A stretch of 64,000 nt of DNA, taken from Bacteroides luhongzhouii. GTDB taxonomy: Bacteria; Bacteroidota; Bacteroidia; Bacteroidales; Bacteroidaceae. The notes under the pieces are model-generated. The model was not told the origin of the DNA. It searched no databases and worked only from the letters and a program-made list of their open reading frames with translations. Where the stretch lies: positions 4,216,001 through 4,280,000 of the forward strand of contig NZ_CP059973.1 in NCBI RefSeq assembly GCF_009193295.2. Direction: 5' to 3'. Of this stretch, positions 45,251-53,905 are shown one piece after another (the stretch's first letter is position 1; each line of letters starts with the position of its first letter). A program made the translations under genes and the position numbers.

Positions 45251-45282
45251 CAAATATCAGCATAATATTTAACAGCACCAAA
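45251..45282 (-). promoter_or_regulatory. Promoter of the secreted-protein gene
   Basis: TTTG (45282-45279), 20 bp, GATATTTG (45258-45251). Confidence 0.55.
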
Positions 45283-45314
45283 ATATAACAACAAAATGTA
45301 TATTTTAAAGAATA

Positions 45315-45346
45315 AAAAAGGGCTTCCACGGGTTGGAAGCCCTTTT
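45315..45346. terminator. Strong bidirectional terminator of the methylase cassette
   Basis: AAGGGCTTCCA / TGGAAGCCCTT stem with T runs on both strands. Confidence 0.85.
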
Positions 45347-45499
45347 ACTTGTCAAAGTTTTGTCTCATGCCAATGAAGTAAAAGTACATCTATTCCCCAA
45401 TATTAAATCTGAAAATAAAATAGGAAAAGACATAATATAATACTAAGGTAGGAATGGATCTAACTATACAATTATTATATAAAAGCTGTACAATCCAAC

Positions 45500-46354
45500 C
45501 TATTCTTCTAACAATAATGAATGTTCTGGTATAATTACATTATTAGAAAATATCATATATTCCTTTCCTTTTCCTACAGTTGATGCACTATAATTTAAAC
45601 TAAACTGCACCATCCGATAGTCTTTATATAATTCTGCTATAAAAGGTACACAATCATAAGTAACTATCCATTTTTGAGTATCAATTAGTGCAATTTCATC
45701 TCGAATATTACAATGATCATTGTCACAATAATAATTCATATAAAGTCCTTTACCCTTCACATAGTAAGGAGGATCAAAATAAAATAATGTATTAGGAGGA
45801 AGTATTCGTTTTTGTTCTTTTACTAGTTGCACAGCATCTAGATTGAATAAAACAATTTGATTAGTATATTGAGCTATTTTTTGTATTCTTTCTATTAAAT
45901 TCCTTTTATTGTATCTTGCATCTATACCATAATTACCAGTTTGATTAACTCCACCAATAATCCCTCCCTTAATAATTCCTGAACGATTTGTGCGATTTAG
46001 ATAAAATGTAGAAAAACCCAAAGTGAGTAAATCAACATTCTCTTTTGAATTTTGAATTTCCTTTTGAATCTTCCAGTTATCAACTGTTATAGGTGTCTCA
46101 TCTATTAATTGACATAATTCTTTTGTATTATAAAGCACAGAATGCCAAAATGCATATAAGGATCGATCCTTATCATTTATAACAATCCTATTCACCAAAC
46201 CTTCAAAAAGTAGGTGTAAAGCAACAGATCCTCCACCAACATAAGGTTCTACATAAGTCCCTCCCACCAAATTATTGCATCTAAATAGTTCTGCAAAAAA
46301 ATCAGCAGTTTTTCCTTTACCTCCTGGATATCTTAATGGGGAATTAAACTTCAT
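45500..46354 (-). CDS. D12-class DNA adenine-N6 methyltransferase (Dam family)
   Basis: 284 residues. SAM motif I region PLRYPGGKGKTADFF at residues 5-19, YVEPYVGGGSVALHLLFEG, and the catalytic DPPYY at about 194-198, in the order of the D12/alpha class. Methylates adenine in a short target. Third gene of a three-gene cassette after a ParB-like and a nuclease-like gene, as expected for the modification arm of a restriction-type system; a solitary phage methylase is the alternative. Markedly AT-rich compared with the late genes. Confidence 0.9.
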   Translation of the reverse strand: MKFNSPLRYPGGKGKTADFFAELFRCNNLVGGTYVEPYVGGGSVALHLLFEGLVNRIVINDKDRSLYAFWHSVLYNTKELCQLIDETPITVDNWKIQKEIQNSKENVDLLTLGFSTFYLNRTNRSGIIKGGIIGGVNQTGNYGIDARYNKRNLIERIQKIAQYTNQIVLFNLDAVQLVKEQKRILPPNTLFYFDPPYYVKGKGLYMNYYCDNDHCNIRDEIALIDTQKWIVTYDCVPFIAELYKDYRMVQFSLNYSASTVGKGKEYMIFSNNVIIPEHSLLLEE

Positions 46355-46406
46355 ATTATATTTTTAGATTGACACAAAGATAGGTATTTTTGTATATCTA
46401 ACAATA

Positions 46407-47327
46407 TTAATTTCTATATTTAGTTATCATTGAATCAACCCAAGTTTTCACTTTTATCAACAACTCCTCCGGTAAATTCTCCGGCAAATAATCCATGAAA
46501 CGACATCTATCAAATAAGATTCCAGCAATTCTTGCTGTTTCCTCCCACCTTTCCGTACACGACTCAGCTATAAAAAATAACCTTACAGGATCATGATAAG
46601 GACAACAAGTAGTATAAGATCCAAAAAAAGCAGATGGTTGTAACTGCCCCAATGCTCCATTCCAAGATGTACCAGTTTTACATTGTCCTAATCCAATAAG
46701 TTTACTTCCCCTATTATCCCTAAAAGGCTTCCAAACAACAATATCCAATTTTCCATCATTTTGTCTCCCTGTGCTTCCTATAGGTTCTTTAAAGCCACCA
46801 CCTTCATTTAATAAGCTTAATAAATATAGTATCTTATCCTTAAAAGTACCAGCCTCACGTGCAGATGTCCCAAAAACAATTGAATTAGAGTTTTCTCCAA
46901 AATACGATTTAGCAACATAGCTAGAGAGTTCCTCAAATAACAATGTCCCATCTACCTCACCAGCCATTCTTTCAGTTCCCATATTAATACGCGTTGCCAA
47001 TAAAAGATATAAATATACATAATCAAAAACTGAATCTAACCTATCCAATCTAATTTGATTGCGTTCTGTAGTAAAAGGATATCGATTATTACTTCTTCTA
47101 ATGCGTTCTTCTATCTCTTGTAATGTATCTTCAAGTCTCCTCAAAATAGCATCATCTTCAGATTCAATACCTTCGTTCCTATATTCATCAGATTCAATAG
47201 ACAACGCACTTCTTGCTGAACTTATAGAATAAAATTGTTCATCACTGAACAAGCACTTTATTTCTAGAAAATCAGCTAGTTCTGAAATGTTAGCAGAAAT
47301 ACCAGGAACTGATCCTAATTTATACAT
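46407..47327 (-). CDS. Putative PD-(D/E)XK restriction-type nuclease
   Basis: 306 residues. N-terminal helical domain (about 1-150), then a core with KLDIVVWKPF (Asp near 193) followed by IGLGQCKTGTSW (QxK near 214-216), the spacing of a D-x(n)-QxK nuclease site. Reading suggests a restriction endonuclease-like fold; no other catalytic motif is visible. Sits between the ParB-like and Dam genes with gaps of 8 and 52 bp. Confidence 0.6.
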   Translation of the reverse strand: MYKLGSVPGISANISELADFLEIKCLFSDEQFYSISSARSALSIESDEYRNEGIESEDDAILRRLEDTLQEIEERIRRSNNRYPFTTERNQIRLDRLDSVFDYVYLYLLLATRINMGTERMAGEVDGTLLFEELSSYVAKSYFGENSNSIVFGTSAREAGTFKDKILYLLSLLNEGGGFKEPIGSTGRQNDGKLDIVVWKPFRDNRGSKLIGLGQCKTGTSWNGALGQLQPSAFFGSYTTCCPYHDPVRLFFIAESCTERWEETARIAGILFDRCRFMDYLPENLPEELLIKVKTWVDSMITKYRN

Positions 47328-47335
47328 AATAAAAT

Positions 47336-48445
47336 CTATTCAGTAATTCTATTTTTAGCAGTTTTGCCTTTTTTAGCTATATTAATATTCTCCAAATTTT
47401 GATACAATGTATCCGCTGTATTAGCAATAGTTCCTGACATTTTCAGAACCTCATCCTCACCTTGATAATAAGAAATCTTAGACAATGCTTTCTGCAACGC
47501 AACTTTTGCTTCTACTAAGGCCTTATATAAAACATCAGAACCATTTAGGCTCAAATCATAAGCAATATATAAATCTCCAGTAGAGCGAAGTGCCTCTATA
47601 GCCTCCCGATTTTGCAAAACATTATTTAAATTTTTTAGATCAGGGTTCTGACTAGCAATTATAGGTTTTATATCTTGTGTCTCACTGCCAAACAACCATA
47701 GCATAACTTCTTCTAAATTCTTTAACTTTTCTGTAGGAACCGGAGAAGTTTGAGCATCATTTAATTTTATACCTAAATAATCCTGATATCCTTCGTATCC
47801 TATTGCTGTATATAAATGAGAAAAATACACCCTATTGTGATACACATCATCTATTCTAAATGCAGTATCTTTATCCGCCTGTTCTAAAACCATCAATCCT
47901 TGATACAACTTAAAAACAGTCTTATTAGCATCACCTATTTGTTCTGCAATATCATCTAATGAAATACCATAATCATTATGAACAGAAGCTATATATTGAG
48001 CTTTTGCATATGATCCCCACTTAGCAGCTCCATTTACATGTTTAAATCCGATATATCTCCAAGCTTCTTGCCTATCCTTTAAGACGATTACTGGAAGATC
48101 ATTAGAAAGTTGTCCAACCAATTCTGGGGTTATTTTATTTTTATACTTATTCATTCCCGAATTTTCAATAATATCGGGATCAAGTATAGATTTGACTGCA
48201 GCCAACCTTCTATTTCCTTCTACAACAACAAATTTTCCGTTTTCAAATACAGCATACATGGCCTCATTCTCAAAAAAACCATGTGCAAGAATCGACATAA
48301 CTATCTCATTTACGGCCATCTCAGACCAAAGAATATTTATTATATCTTTTTCAGTACTATTTTTCCCTATAGGAAACTCAACCAAACGTGGATTATTCCT
48401 ATCAAAATTTAAATCTACTGCTTTAAAACGTTCTATATTAGCCAT
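47336..48445 (-). CDS. ParB/sulfiredoxin-fold N-terminal domain protein
   Basis: 369 residues. The ParB-type core is clear: LVEFPIGKN near 21-29 and VVEGNRRLAAVKSIL at 74-88 (the GNRR phosphate-binding motif), followed by helical segments and a C-terminal helix pair. Not a chromosome-partition ParB (no parS-binding HTH is evident and there is no ParA). First gene of the cassette. Confidence 0.8.
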   Translation of the reverse strand: MANIERFKAVDLNFDRNNPRLVEFPIGKNSTEKDIINILWSEMAVNEIVMSILAHGFFENEAMYAVFENGKFVVVEGNRRLAAVKSILDPDIIENSGMNKYKNKITPELVGQLSNDLPVIVLKDRQEAWRYIGFKHVNGAAKWGSYAKAQYIASVHNDYGISLDDIAEQIGDANKTVFKLYQGLMVLEQADKDTAFRIDDVYHNRVYFSHLYTAIGYEGYQDYLGIKLNDAQTSPVPTEKLKNLEEVMLWLFGSETQDIKPIIASQNPDLKNLNNVLQNREAIEALRSTGDLYIAYDLSLNGSDVLYKALVEAKVALQKALSKISYYQGEDEVLKMSGTIANTADTLYQNLENINIAKKGKTAKNRITE

Positions 48446-48496
48446 ATATTAAATTATATCTTTGCTAAACAACCTATGATGTGATTAGAATGTTCA

Positions 48497-48504
48497 CAAA
48501 GATA
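48497..48504 (-). promoter_or_regulatory. -7 box (TATCTTTG) of the ParB-nuclease-Dam cassette
   Basis: Matches TAnnTTTG, 51 bp before the ATG; a second TATCTTTG faces the other way at 48457-48464. Confidence 0.55.
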
Positions 48505-48797
48505 GAAATAATTATTCAAATTAATTGAAACAATAAGTAATTATATGTTTTTATAGGGTATTATCTACTATCTATTAATTTCCAAATAATCAACTAAAAA
48601 AATATTATATATTCAATAAATTAATTCTTCATAACTATATATTAAGGGCGCATATAGCCATAAAAAAGAAAGATATTTATCAATCAGATTCTTTTATATT
48701 CAAACATACGGCTATTTTCTCTTCGATTTAGGGCGTTTTTTTTATATCTGGGAAGCACAAACTTATTATAAAACCCTGATTTTCAAAAATAAAACTA

Positions 48798-48821
48798 TTT
48801 GCGGTTTCTAAAAACCGCAAA
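48798..48821. repeat. Operator-like palindrome TTTGCGG/CCGCAAA
   Basis: Perfect 10-bp arms with a 4-bp centre; the half-site TTTGCG matches the half-sites of the switch operator at 63614-63636. Confidence 0.5.
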
Positions 48822-48975
48822 TGAAACGGAGTTCTGCCCGACACGCGCCGATCCCTTTTTGCGGTCGCACCCCCCTTTTGGGGTGGGAAATATGACAAAA
48901 TCCTTACAATCCCACACTATCAAATTTTCCCTAAGAAAATGCTACCTATCTGCCTGCCTCAGGCAGGTGTACATG

Positions 48976-49009
48976 AAAAAGCCCCGCTATCTTCACAGAC
49001 TGCGAGGCT
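48976..49009 (-). terminator. Terminator of the terminase operon
   Basis: AGCCTCGC / GCGGGGCT stem followed by TTTTT on the minus strand. Confidence 0.8.
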
Positions 49010-49030
49010 AACCACTCGAATAAAAACAAA

Positions 49031-50785
49031 CTATACCCTAGATGCAACAGATATATTGCGCCCAGTCTTCCATATCCGTATCCATTCCTTACGTAACATA
49101 AGATATTTAAGTGCATCCGTAAGATTGGTTGACTCTTTAGGTAACCGGTTGGTAGGTAACTTATCTCCAGTCTTTAGTTTGACTATCTCTGAACTACCAT
49201 CAGAACGGCTTACAGTCTTTGTTCCGGTTATTTCCATCTCACTCTTGAGGTTGGAACAATTATACTGGTCAAATTGAATGGTAAACAATCCCCGTTCTAA
49301 ATTGCCACTTAACAAATCCATGAAGAAACGATATTCCAAATTACTACCAATATTGCCCTGCCCTATACTCATTAACTGTACCTGCCATCCTGTCCTTGTG
49401 CCATCAGCATAGTATTCTATATTCTTTTTTATTTGAGTAGCCATGTCCGCCTTGACTTTATGATAATTATTCATCGAACGATCATAATAGAGTTTCAATA
49501 TCTTCCGTCTATGTGGTTTAAAATATTCCAAGAAATTATCAGCCAGTTCTCTGGCTGTATTAGGTGGCAACGTATAGAGTTCTTTCAATACTTTGTATTT
49601 CTTTTTGTCCTGTTGCCCAAATACCATAGATAGCATATTACCGGAGTCCATTCCGGCTTCAATGGGCCTATTCATGTCTAAATGCCTAAGTACTGTGCAA
49701 TCCTCCTTCCATCCCAACGGCTTCTGCTCTATAATCTCATTAATGAATCCATCAGCATAAAAATGCCGGATAGCCAAATTACAGTAAAACATTTGCCCGG
49801 CTTCCAATTTGGGGATAATCGAAAGGATATTGCACAGAATTCCTTCAAGCCCCTCGGAGAATTCATCACTAAACCAATCCAGCCCTAAAACGTCTGCGTT
49901 GACATAAGAGGACGAAATGAAAAAAAACGATGTACGTGAACGTGTCTTGATCCATCGTTCTTCCCACCGCTTCATATTGCGTCCTGCGAGTTCCAGTGCC
50001 CGTTGCAGTTTATTAAGACTTGAAGCTAATGATTTATCAAAGCGATATTTCTTCAGCACTTCATTATATTCCTGCAAGGTAGCTACATACGTCTTTTTCG
50101 TCTCGTTATAGACAAATCCCGCCTGGAGCATTAACAGGATTTTATCTTTATCGTTCTGTTTAGCTAGTTTCAGAATCCAGTCATATTCGCCAATATGGTT
50201 AGGATTAGGCATATCGGTAGTAAGGGTACGACTACGGTACCAAACATTCATTCCATACTTCACCCTGAAACCCCGTACAGCTTTCAACAGATTCGTAAAT
50301 TTCTCCTCCGGGAAATACTTGACTTCATCACCGAACACTCCAACATACGAACGTCCTGCACCGATAGACGGTCTGTCTAAAGAGATGAATGTGAAATTAA
50401 ATCCGGTATAGAAAACCATAGTGTTACGCCAGTCCGTACATACATTGTACATTCTTTCCTGCCATTCTTTAGGCGGCTCCTGATTAATCACATAGTGAGT
50501 GCCGATTTCCCACCCTAATAGAGAGAGTCCATCTATAAGCGAAGGAATGACATTCTTATGCAAATCTGAATATGTATCAGCTACCCATGCGAACGGTGCG
50601 CCCTGACAATCCTGTGCAACTTCTTGCACTCGTTCTGATAATACTTGCACTGTTTTAGCACTGGCACGCCCGGCAATCCAATAAAGCGCCCATGGCATCA
50701 TTATTGATATGAGCTGGGCCATCCAATTTGCGTATCGCTGTTCTACATCATCAGTCGATGTCTTTAGTTTTTGTTTCCTGGTCAT
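49031..50785 (-). CDS. Terminase large subunit
   Basis: 584 residues from the ATG at 50785; the TTG-started extension adds only four residues. The ATPase domain has a Walker A-like GRASAKT near residue 35, a Walker B VFGDEVKYF near 180 and coupling motifs; the nuclease domain has EAGMDSGNML near 390 (first metal-binding Asp) and a later DLLSGNLERG segment. Pumps DNA into the prohead and cuts it. Last gene of the terminase operon. Confidence 0.9.
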   Translation of the reverse strand: MTRKQKLKTSTDDVEQRYANWMAQLISIMMPWALYWIAGRASAKTVQVLSERVQEVAQDCQGAPFAWVADTYSDLHKNVIPSLIDGLSLLGWEIGTHYVINQEPPKEWQERMYNVCTDWRNTMVFYTGFNFTFISLDRPSIGAGRSYVGVFGDEVKYFPEEKFTNLLKAVRGFRVKYGMNVWYRSRTLTTDMPNPNHIGEYDWILKLAKQNDKDKILLMLQAGFVYNETKKTYVATLQEYNEVLKKYRFDKSLASSLNKLQRALELAGRNMKRWEERWIKTRSRTSFFFISSSYVNADVLGLDWFSDEFSEGLEGILCNILSIIPKLEAGQMFYCNLAIRHFYADGFINEIIEQKPLGWKEDCTVLRHLDMNRPIEAGMDSGNMLSMVFGQQDKKKYKVLKELYTLPPNTARELADNFLEYFKPHRRKILKLYYDRSMNNYHKVKADMATQIKKNIEYYADGTRTGWQVQLMSIGQGNIGSNLEYRFFMDLLSGNLERGLFTIQFDQYNCSNLKSEMEITGTKTVSRSDGSSEIVKLKTGDKLPTNRLPKESTNLTDALKYLMLRKEWIRIWKTGRNISVASRV

Positions 50786-50808
50786 CGAGCATTTCAATTA
50801 TATCCACA

Positions 50809-51357
50809 TCAATCACTTGCGCATCCCTCCCGCTCCGGAATATCAGGAATAGAATCAATCTGTTCAGCAAGCAATTGCCTGTTAACCTGTGGAATTCCTA
50901 CAGCCTGCGTATCAAGCATATAAATTTTTATATGCTTTTCGTTGACTTCCTTCCGTTTCTGCGGATCAGGTTTATCCAATTGTTTGATCTTAGCTGCCTG
51001 TATCATCAAGTTTCCATACACTTCCATGTCCTTAGAAGAATGTGCATTTATTAATACAACCTGTGCCGCTTTCTGCAGATTATCATACATCATATTTCGG
51101 TGAGCGTTATTTTCTACCGAATCATTCGCAAAAAACAGGTTTATAGCCTCATTATACATTTCCCTGGCCCTAGCTCTTTTTACCTGAAAAGGATCATGCA
51201 TAAGGAAAGATATTGCATTATCCTTACCATATTTCCGCTGTATGCCAATCAGGGCGTACAGCGCATTATAATAATCCATCTCATCATCCGTTAGTTCCAT
51301 TGTACAACCGGATGCCAAGTAATCCTGTAACCTGTCAAAATAAGAAGTTTCAAACAT
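50809..51357 (-). CDS. Phage packaging-region protein
   Basis: 182 residues, helical, no clear motif; between the TerS-like and TerL genes. Overlaps the TerS-like gene by 8 bp. Could be a terminase accessory protein. Confidence 0.6.
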   Translation of the reverse strand: MFETSYFDRLQDYLASGCTMELTDDEMDYYNALYALIGIQRKYGKDNAISFLMHDPFQVKRARAREMYNEAINLFFANDSVENNAHRNMMYDNLQKAAQVVLINAHSSKDMEVYGNLMIQAAKIKQLDKPDPQKRKEVNEKHIKIYMLDTQAVGIPQVNRQLLAEQIDSIPDIPEREGCASD

Positions 51358-51712
51358 TCTCTATATCTCCGAAAAAAACTTGGTTAATCGCATTCTTAAA
51401 ACCGACTTCACGACGCAGTTTATCAAGCCGCTGTGCCTGAGTTACATTATCACCAACTTCAGCACTGGCCGTCATTGATAATCCTTCCTTTGCCTGTTGT
51501 ATCAACTGTCCACGTTCATAATGGTATTTCAGTGGAGAACCTACCAAATTGAAGTACCACTCAAAATCATTCAAAGGAATATTGTAAAACATGGCTAATT
51601 GCTTAGGAGTATATCCTATAGCTGCCAGCTTTTCATATTCATCAAAGTTAATCCTGTCATACCATACCGGATTTTCTCTCCACTTAACCAATTCGTCCGC
51701 AACGAAACTCAT
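51350..51712 (-). CDS. Candidate small terminase subunit
   Basis: 120 residues. An HTH-like segment (YEKLAAIGYTPKQLAMFYNIPLNDFEWYF, about residues 26-54) near the N-terminus and a helical oligomerisation-like C-terminus, the plan of TerS proteins. Position two genes before TerL agrees. Confidence 0.6.
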   Translation of the reverse strand: MSFVADELVKWRENPVWYDRINFDEYEKLAAIGYTPKQLAMFYNIPLNDFEWYFNLVGSPLKYHYERGQLIQQAKEGLSMTASAEVGDNVTQAQRLDKLRREVGFKNAINQVFFGDIENV

Positions 51713-52244
51713 AGACTTCCTTACTTTTTAAAAATACATATTGTTCTTCCATCGCATTCTCGCCATAGTTTCCACTCCCTTCTACAACAAAAAAGCCTTT
51801 AGGCGTATCCAAACAAGTTATCTTCTTATGGCTCCACGCAAAAGACAATTCAATAACCCCATCTTGATGGAGTGCCATCAACCTTTCAAAAATCTTAGGC
51901 ATACGAAACTTTATTGTCTCGGAAATATGCAAATGAATACTCCCAATGGCCCCTTTCTCCTTCCATCGGAGCAATGCATTAATTATGCGTTCATTGGTTG
52001 AATAAGTTGCTATATACAGGTGTTCCAAATATCCAGTATGCTTGAGTAAGTAAACTATAAAAGTAAATGCCGTAAAACTTTTCCGTGTTTCTATGAAAAA
52101 GACTTCATTTTCTTTTGGAAGTCGGCCGCATAACTCTTTGAGATTATTCAATTTATATGTTTGAAGCATTTCAAACCGCTTCGAATACATTCGTGACTCA
52201 CGCAGTTCTTCACGTAGCTCGTTTAAATCAAAATAATAACTCAT
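51684..52244 (-). CDS. PLD-like phosphodiesterase-fold protein
   Basis: 186 residues. A single HKD motif: H-K-K-I-T-C-L-D (HxKx4D, near residue 138) followed after 9 residues by EGSGNYGEN (GSxxN-like). One HKD per chain implies a dimer if active. Phospholipase D-like proteins include nucleases; a DNA- or lipid-cleaving role is inference. Overlaps the TerS-like gene by 29 bp and the previous gene by 4. Confidence 0.65.
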   Translation of the reverse strand: MSYYFDLNELREELRESRMYSKRFEMLQTYKLNNLKELCGRLPKENEVFFIETRKSFTAFTFIVYLLKHTGYLEHLYIATYSTNERIINALLRWKEKGAIGSIHLHISETIKFRMPKIFERLMALHQDGVIELSFAWSHKKITCLDTPKGFFVVEGSGNYGENAMEEQYVFLKSKEVYEFRCGRIG

Positions 52245-52924
52245 TCAAGTAATCGGTTCACCTCTTCCAATTCAGCTTTGTAACCTGCCAGTCTTTCCCG
52301 TCGTTCGATATCCAAATGCGGCTTATCTCCTTTATTCAATTCGCTAGTTACCCGCCAAATATTGTTTTCTATCTGTTTTTGGCGTTTTACAAGTTCTTTT
52401 ATCGGTAGTCCCAATAGTTCTTTTCTCCTTTTAAACTCATTAAAAATCGGATGCTTCCCTAATAAAGACTTATTCTGCTGATAATAATTCAGTTCATCCC
52501 ATATCATCCGGTTTTCAATATAACTGTCTATTAATTGTCTGCTAACAGAAGTACATTGATTCAGATCAGTGCAATCGCGGAGTTGAGAATGTAATTCAAC
52601 GTATGCATGATATCGTGAAAATTTTCGGGAAGCAAGTGCCTCCAACTCCACCGGACATGATTTCTCGTTTAAAAACGAAAATTCTTCCCGAAAAGACTTG
52701 GGTTTACGGCTGAATGTTATCTCTGTTTCTTTCCAGTTTGTCGTAAAATCCTGATTAATATTGTATTTCTTGCAAAGAAATGCAACCATCATTCTCTTAT
52801 TGCCGGAAGGGTTGGAACGAACCAGACGCAACGTTAATGGAGATACGCCCGACTGTTCCATCAAGCGTATTCCTTCTTGAGCATTTGCTCCATTCTTCAG
52901 CCAAGCGATTACAATCTCTTTCAC
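52241..52924 (-). CDS. Hypothetical phage protein
   Basis: 227 residues, helical and charged, ending in a coiled coil (RLAGYKAELEEVNRLLE). GTG start, overlapping the stop of the Stealth-like gene (GTGA). No recognised family. Confidence 0.6.
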   Translation of the reverse strand: MKEIVIAWLKNGANAQEGIRLMEQSGVSPLTLRLVRSNPSGNKRMMVAFLCKKYNINQDFTTNWKETEITFSRKPKSFREEFSFLNEKSCPVELEALASRKFSRYHAYVELHSQLRDCTDLNQCTSVSRQLIDSYIENRMIWDELNYYQQNKSLLGKHPIFNEFKRRKELLGLPIKELVKRQKQIENNIWRVTSELNKGDKPHLDIERRERLAGYKAELEEVNRLLE

Positions 52925-53787
52925 TCTTCAAATTCGGATTTATCCGGGAACATTTCAAGTAAATATTTCATTAGAAAGTCAGAATATCCACTTTCTGCGT
53001 TATTCAGGAATATTTTCTTTGATACCAGTTCCTGAAATTTCTTGTGATCCGGTTGCTTGGATACGATAGACAATGCAATGTTATCGCTTTGCCAGTTCAA
53101 TTCGATAGAAGAAATAGGATCGAACTCTGGAAAGAGAGTATTAAAATAAACAGATGAGATCAAATAACCACCTGTATTCAATTCCGGGAACCTTTCAAAC
53201 ATATCTACAAGACTCTGTTTTTCGTAAACAACAGGAGTATGTGTTCCAAAATCTAATTTGGGAAAATCTGCCAGCAATGCAACTGTACGCTCCATATTAT
53301 CCCTATAAATGCCTTTATATAGTTCTGGACGCAAGATTCCTTTATTTTTAGGTACCTCAATATGAGCCAGCATTACCGGAGCTACAAGGTAGATATCATC
53401 ATTGGACCAAATAAATTTATCAGTAACTTCATCGGCAGCAATAGCCAATTTTAATTTTTCAAGTACATCAATCTGAGGATTATCTGACACACATTCATGT
53501 TCTATGACTGTAACAACATCACTCATCCATTCCTCCCGGTCGCCAATGATGACAACATTAACACCAAAACGCAGGAATTTATCAAAAGAGCGCAATGCCA
53601 TTTTCAACTCATTCCCTTGTGCTTTGTTCTTAACATAAGGAATTACCACCGTTGTATGATCCAGTATGGCTAAATTCTCTTGAGATGCCAGTCCCCCGCT
53701 TGGAGCCTGATCTTGTTCCACACTAGAAGCCTGATTATTTACTGAATCAGCTTCCACTTTTTTTCCTTCTTCCTTTTTAGTTCTCAT
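52921..53787 (-). CDS. Stealth-like / nucleotide-sugar phosphotransferase-like phage protein
   Basis: 288 residues. A low-complexity charged start (about 1-40) is followed by TTVVIPYVKN, VVIIGDREEW and KFIWSNDDIYLV, the acidic pair that in Stealth (capsular polysaccharide phosphotransferase) and related sugar-transfer folds binds metal, then DFGTHTPVVYEK. The conserved order is suggestive, but later Stealth blocks are weak, so a diverged member or a glycosyltransferase-like protein is meant. First gene of the terminase operon under promoter P5. Confidence 0.6.
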   Translation of the reverse strand: MRTKKEEGKKVEADSVNNQASSVEQDQAPSGGLASQENLAILDHTTVVIPYVKNKAQGNELKMALRSFDKFLRFGVNVVIIGDREEWMSDVVTVIEHECVSDNPQIDVLEKLKLAIAADEVTDKFIWSNDDIYLVAPVMLAHIEVPKNKGILRPELYKGIYRDNMERTVALLADFPKLDFGTHTPVVYEKQSLVDMFERFPELNTGGYLISSVYFNTLFPEFDPISSIELNWQSDNIALSIVSKQPDHKKFQELVSKKIFLNNAESGYSDFLMKYLLEMFPDKSEFEE

Positions 53788-53806
53788 ATTCTTATTTTTT
53801 GATACA

Positions 53807-53842
53807 CAAAAGTACCATTATCCCAATACAGGCAAAAGGACA
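53807..53842 (-). promoter_or_regulatory. Phage late promoter P5 (terminase operon)
   Basis: Variant upstream box ending GGACA (53828-53842, plus-strand reading), 13-bp spacer, TACTTTTG (53814-53807); 19 bp before the ATG. Confidence 0.7.
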
Positions 53843-53846
53843 CAAA

Positions 53847-53882
53847 AAGAGGTGCTATATCCAATATGGATATGCACCTCTT
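53847..53882 (-). terminator. Terminator of the capsid operon
   Basis: AAGAGGTGC / GCACCTCTT stem with an inner ATATCC/GGATAT helix and a TTTTT tail on the minus strand. Confidence 0.8.
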
Positions 53883-53905
53883 CTCAACACAACAAACAAA
53901 CTTAT

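Larger units (their letters stand above)
45114..45499. other. 386-bp gene-free spacer
   Basis: Holds the promoter and ~125-nt leader of the secreted-protein gene (with a CAGAT/ATCTG hairpin) and the terminator of the methylase cassette. Nothing else seen. Confidence 0.6.
48446..49030. other. 585-bp gene-free stretch before the accessory cassette
   Basis: Very AT-rich on the left (48450-48780), then a GC-rich patch with hairpins: TTTGCGGTTT/AAACCGCAAA (48798-48821), CACCCC/GGGGTG (48868-48885), CCTGCC-TCA-GGCAGG near 48953-48967, and the terminase terminator. No ORF of note. Confidence 0.6.
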
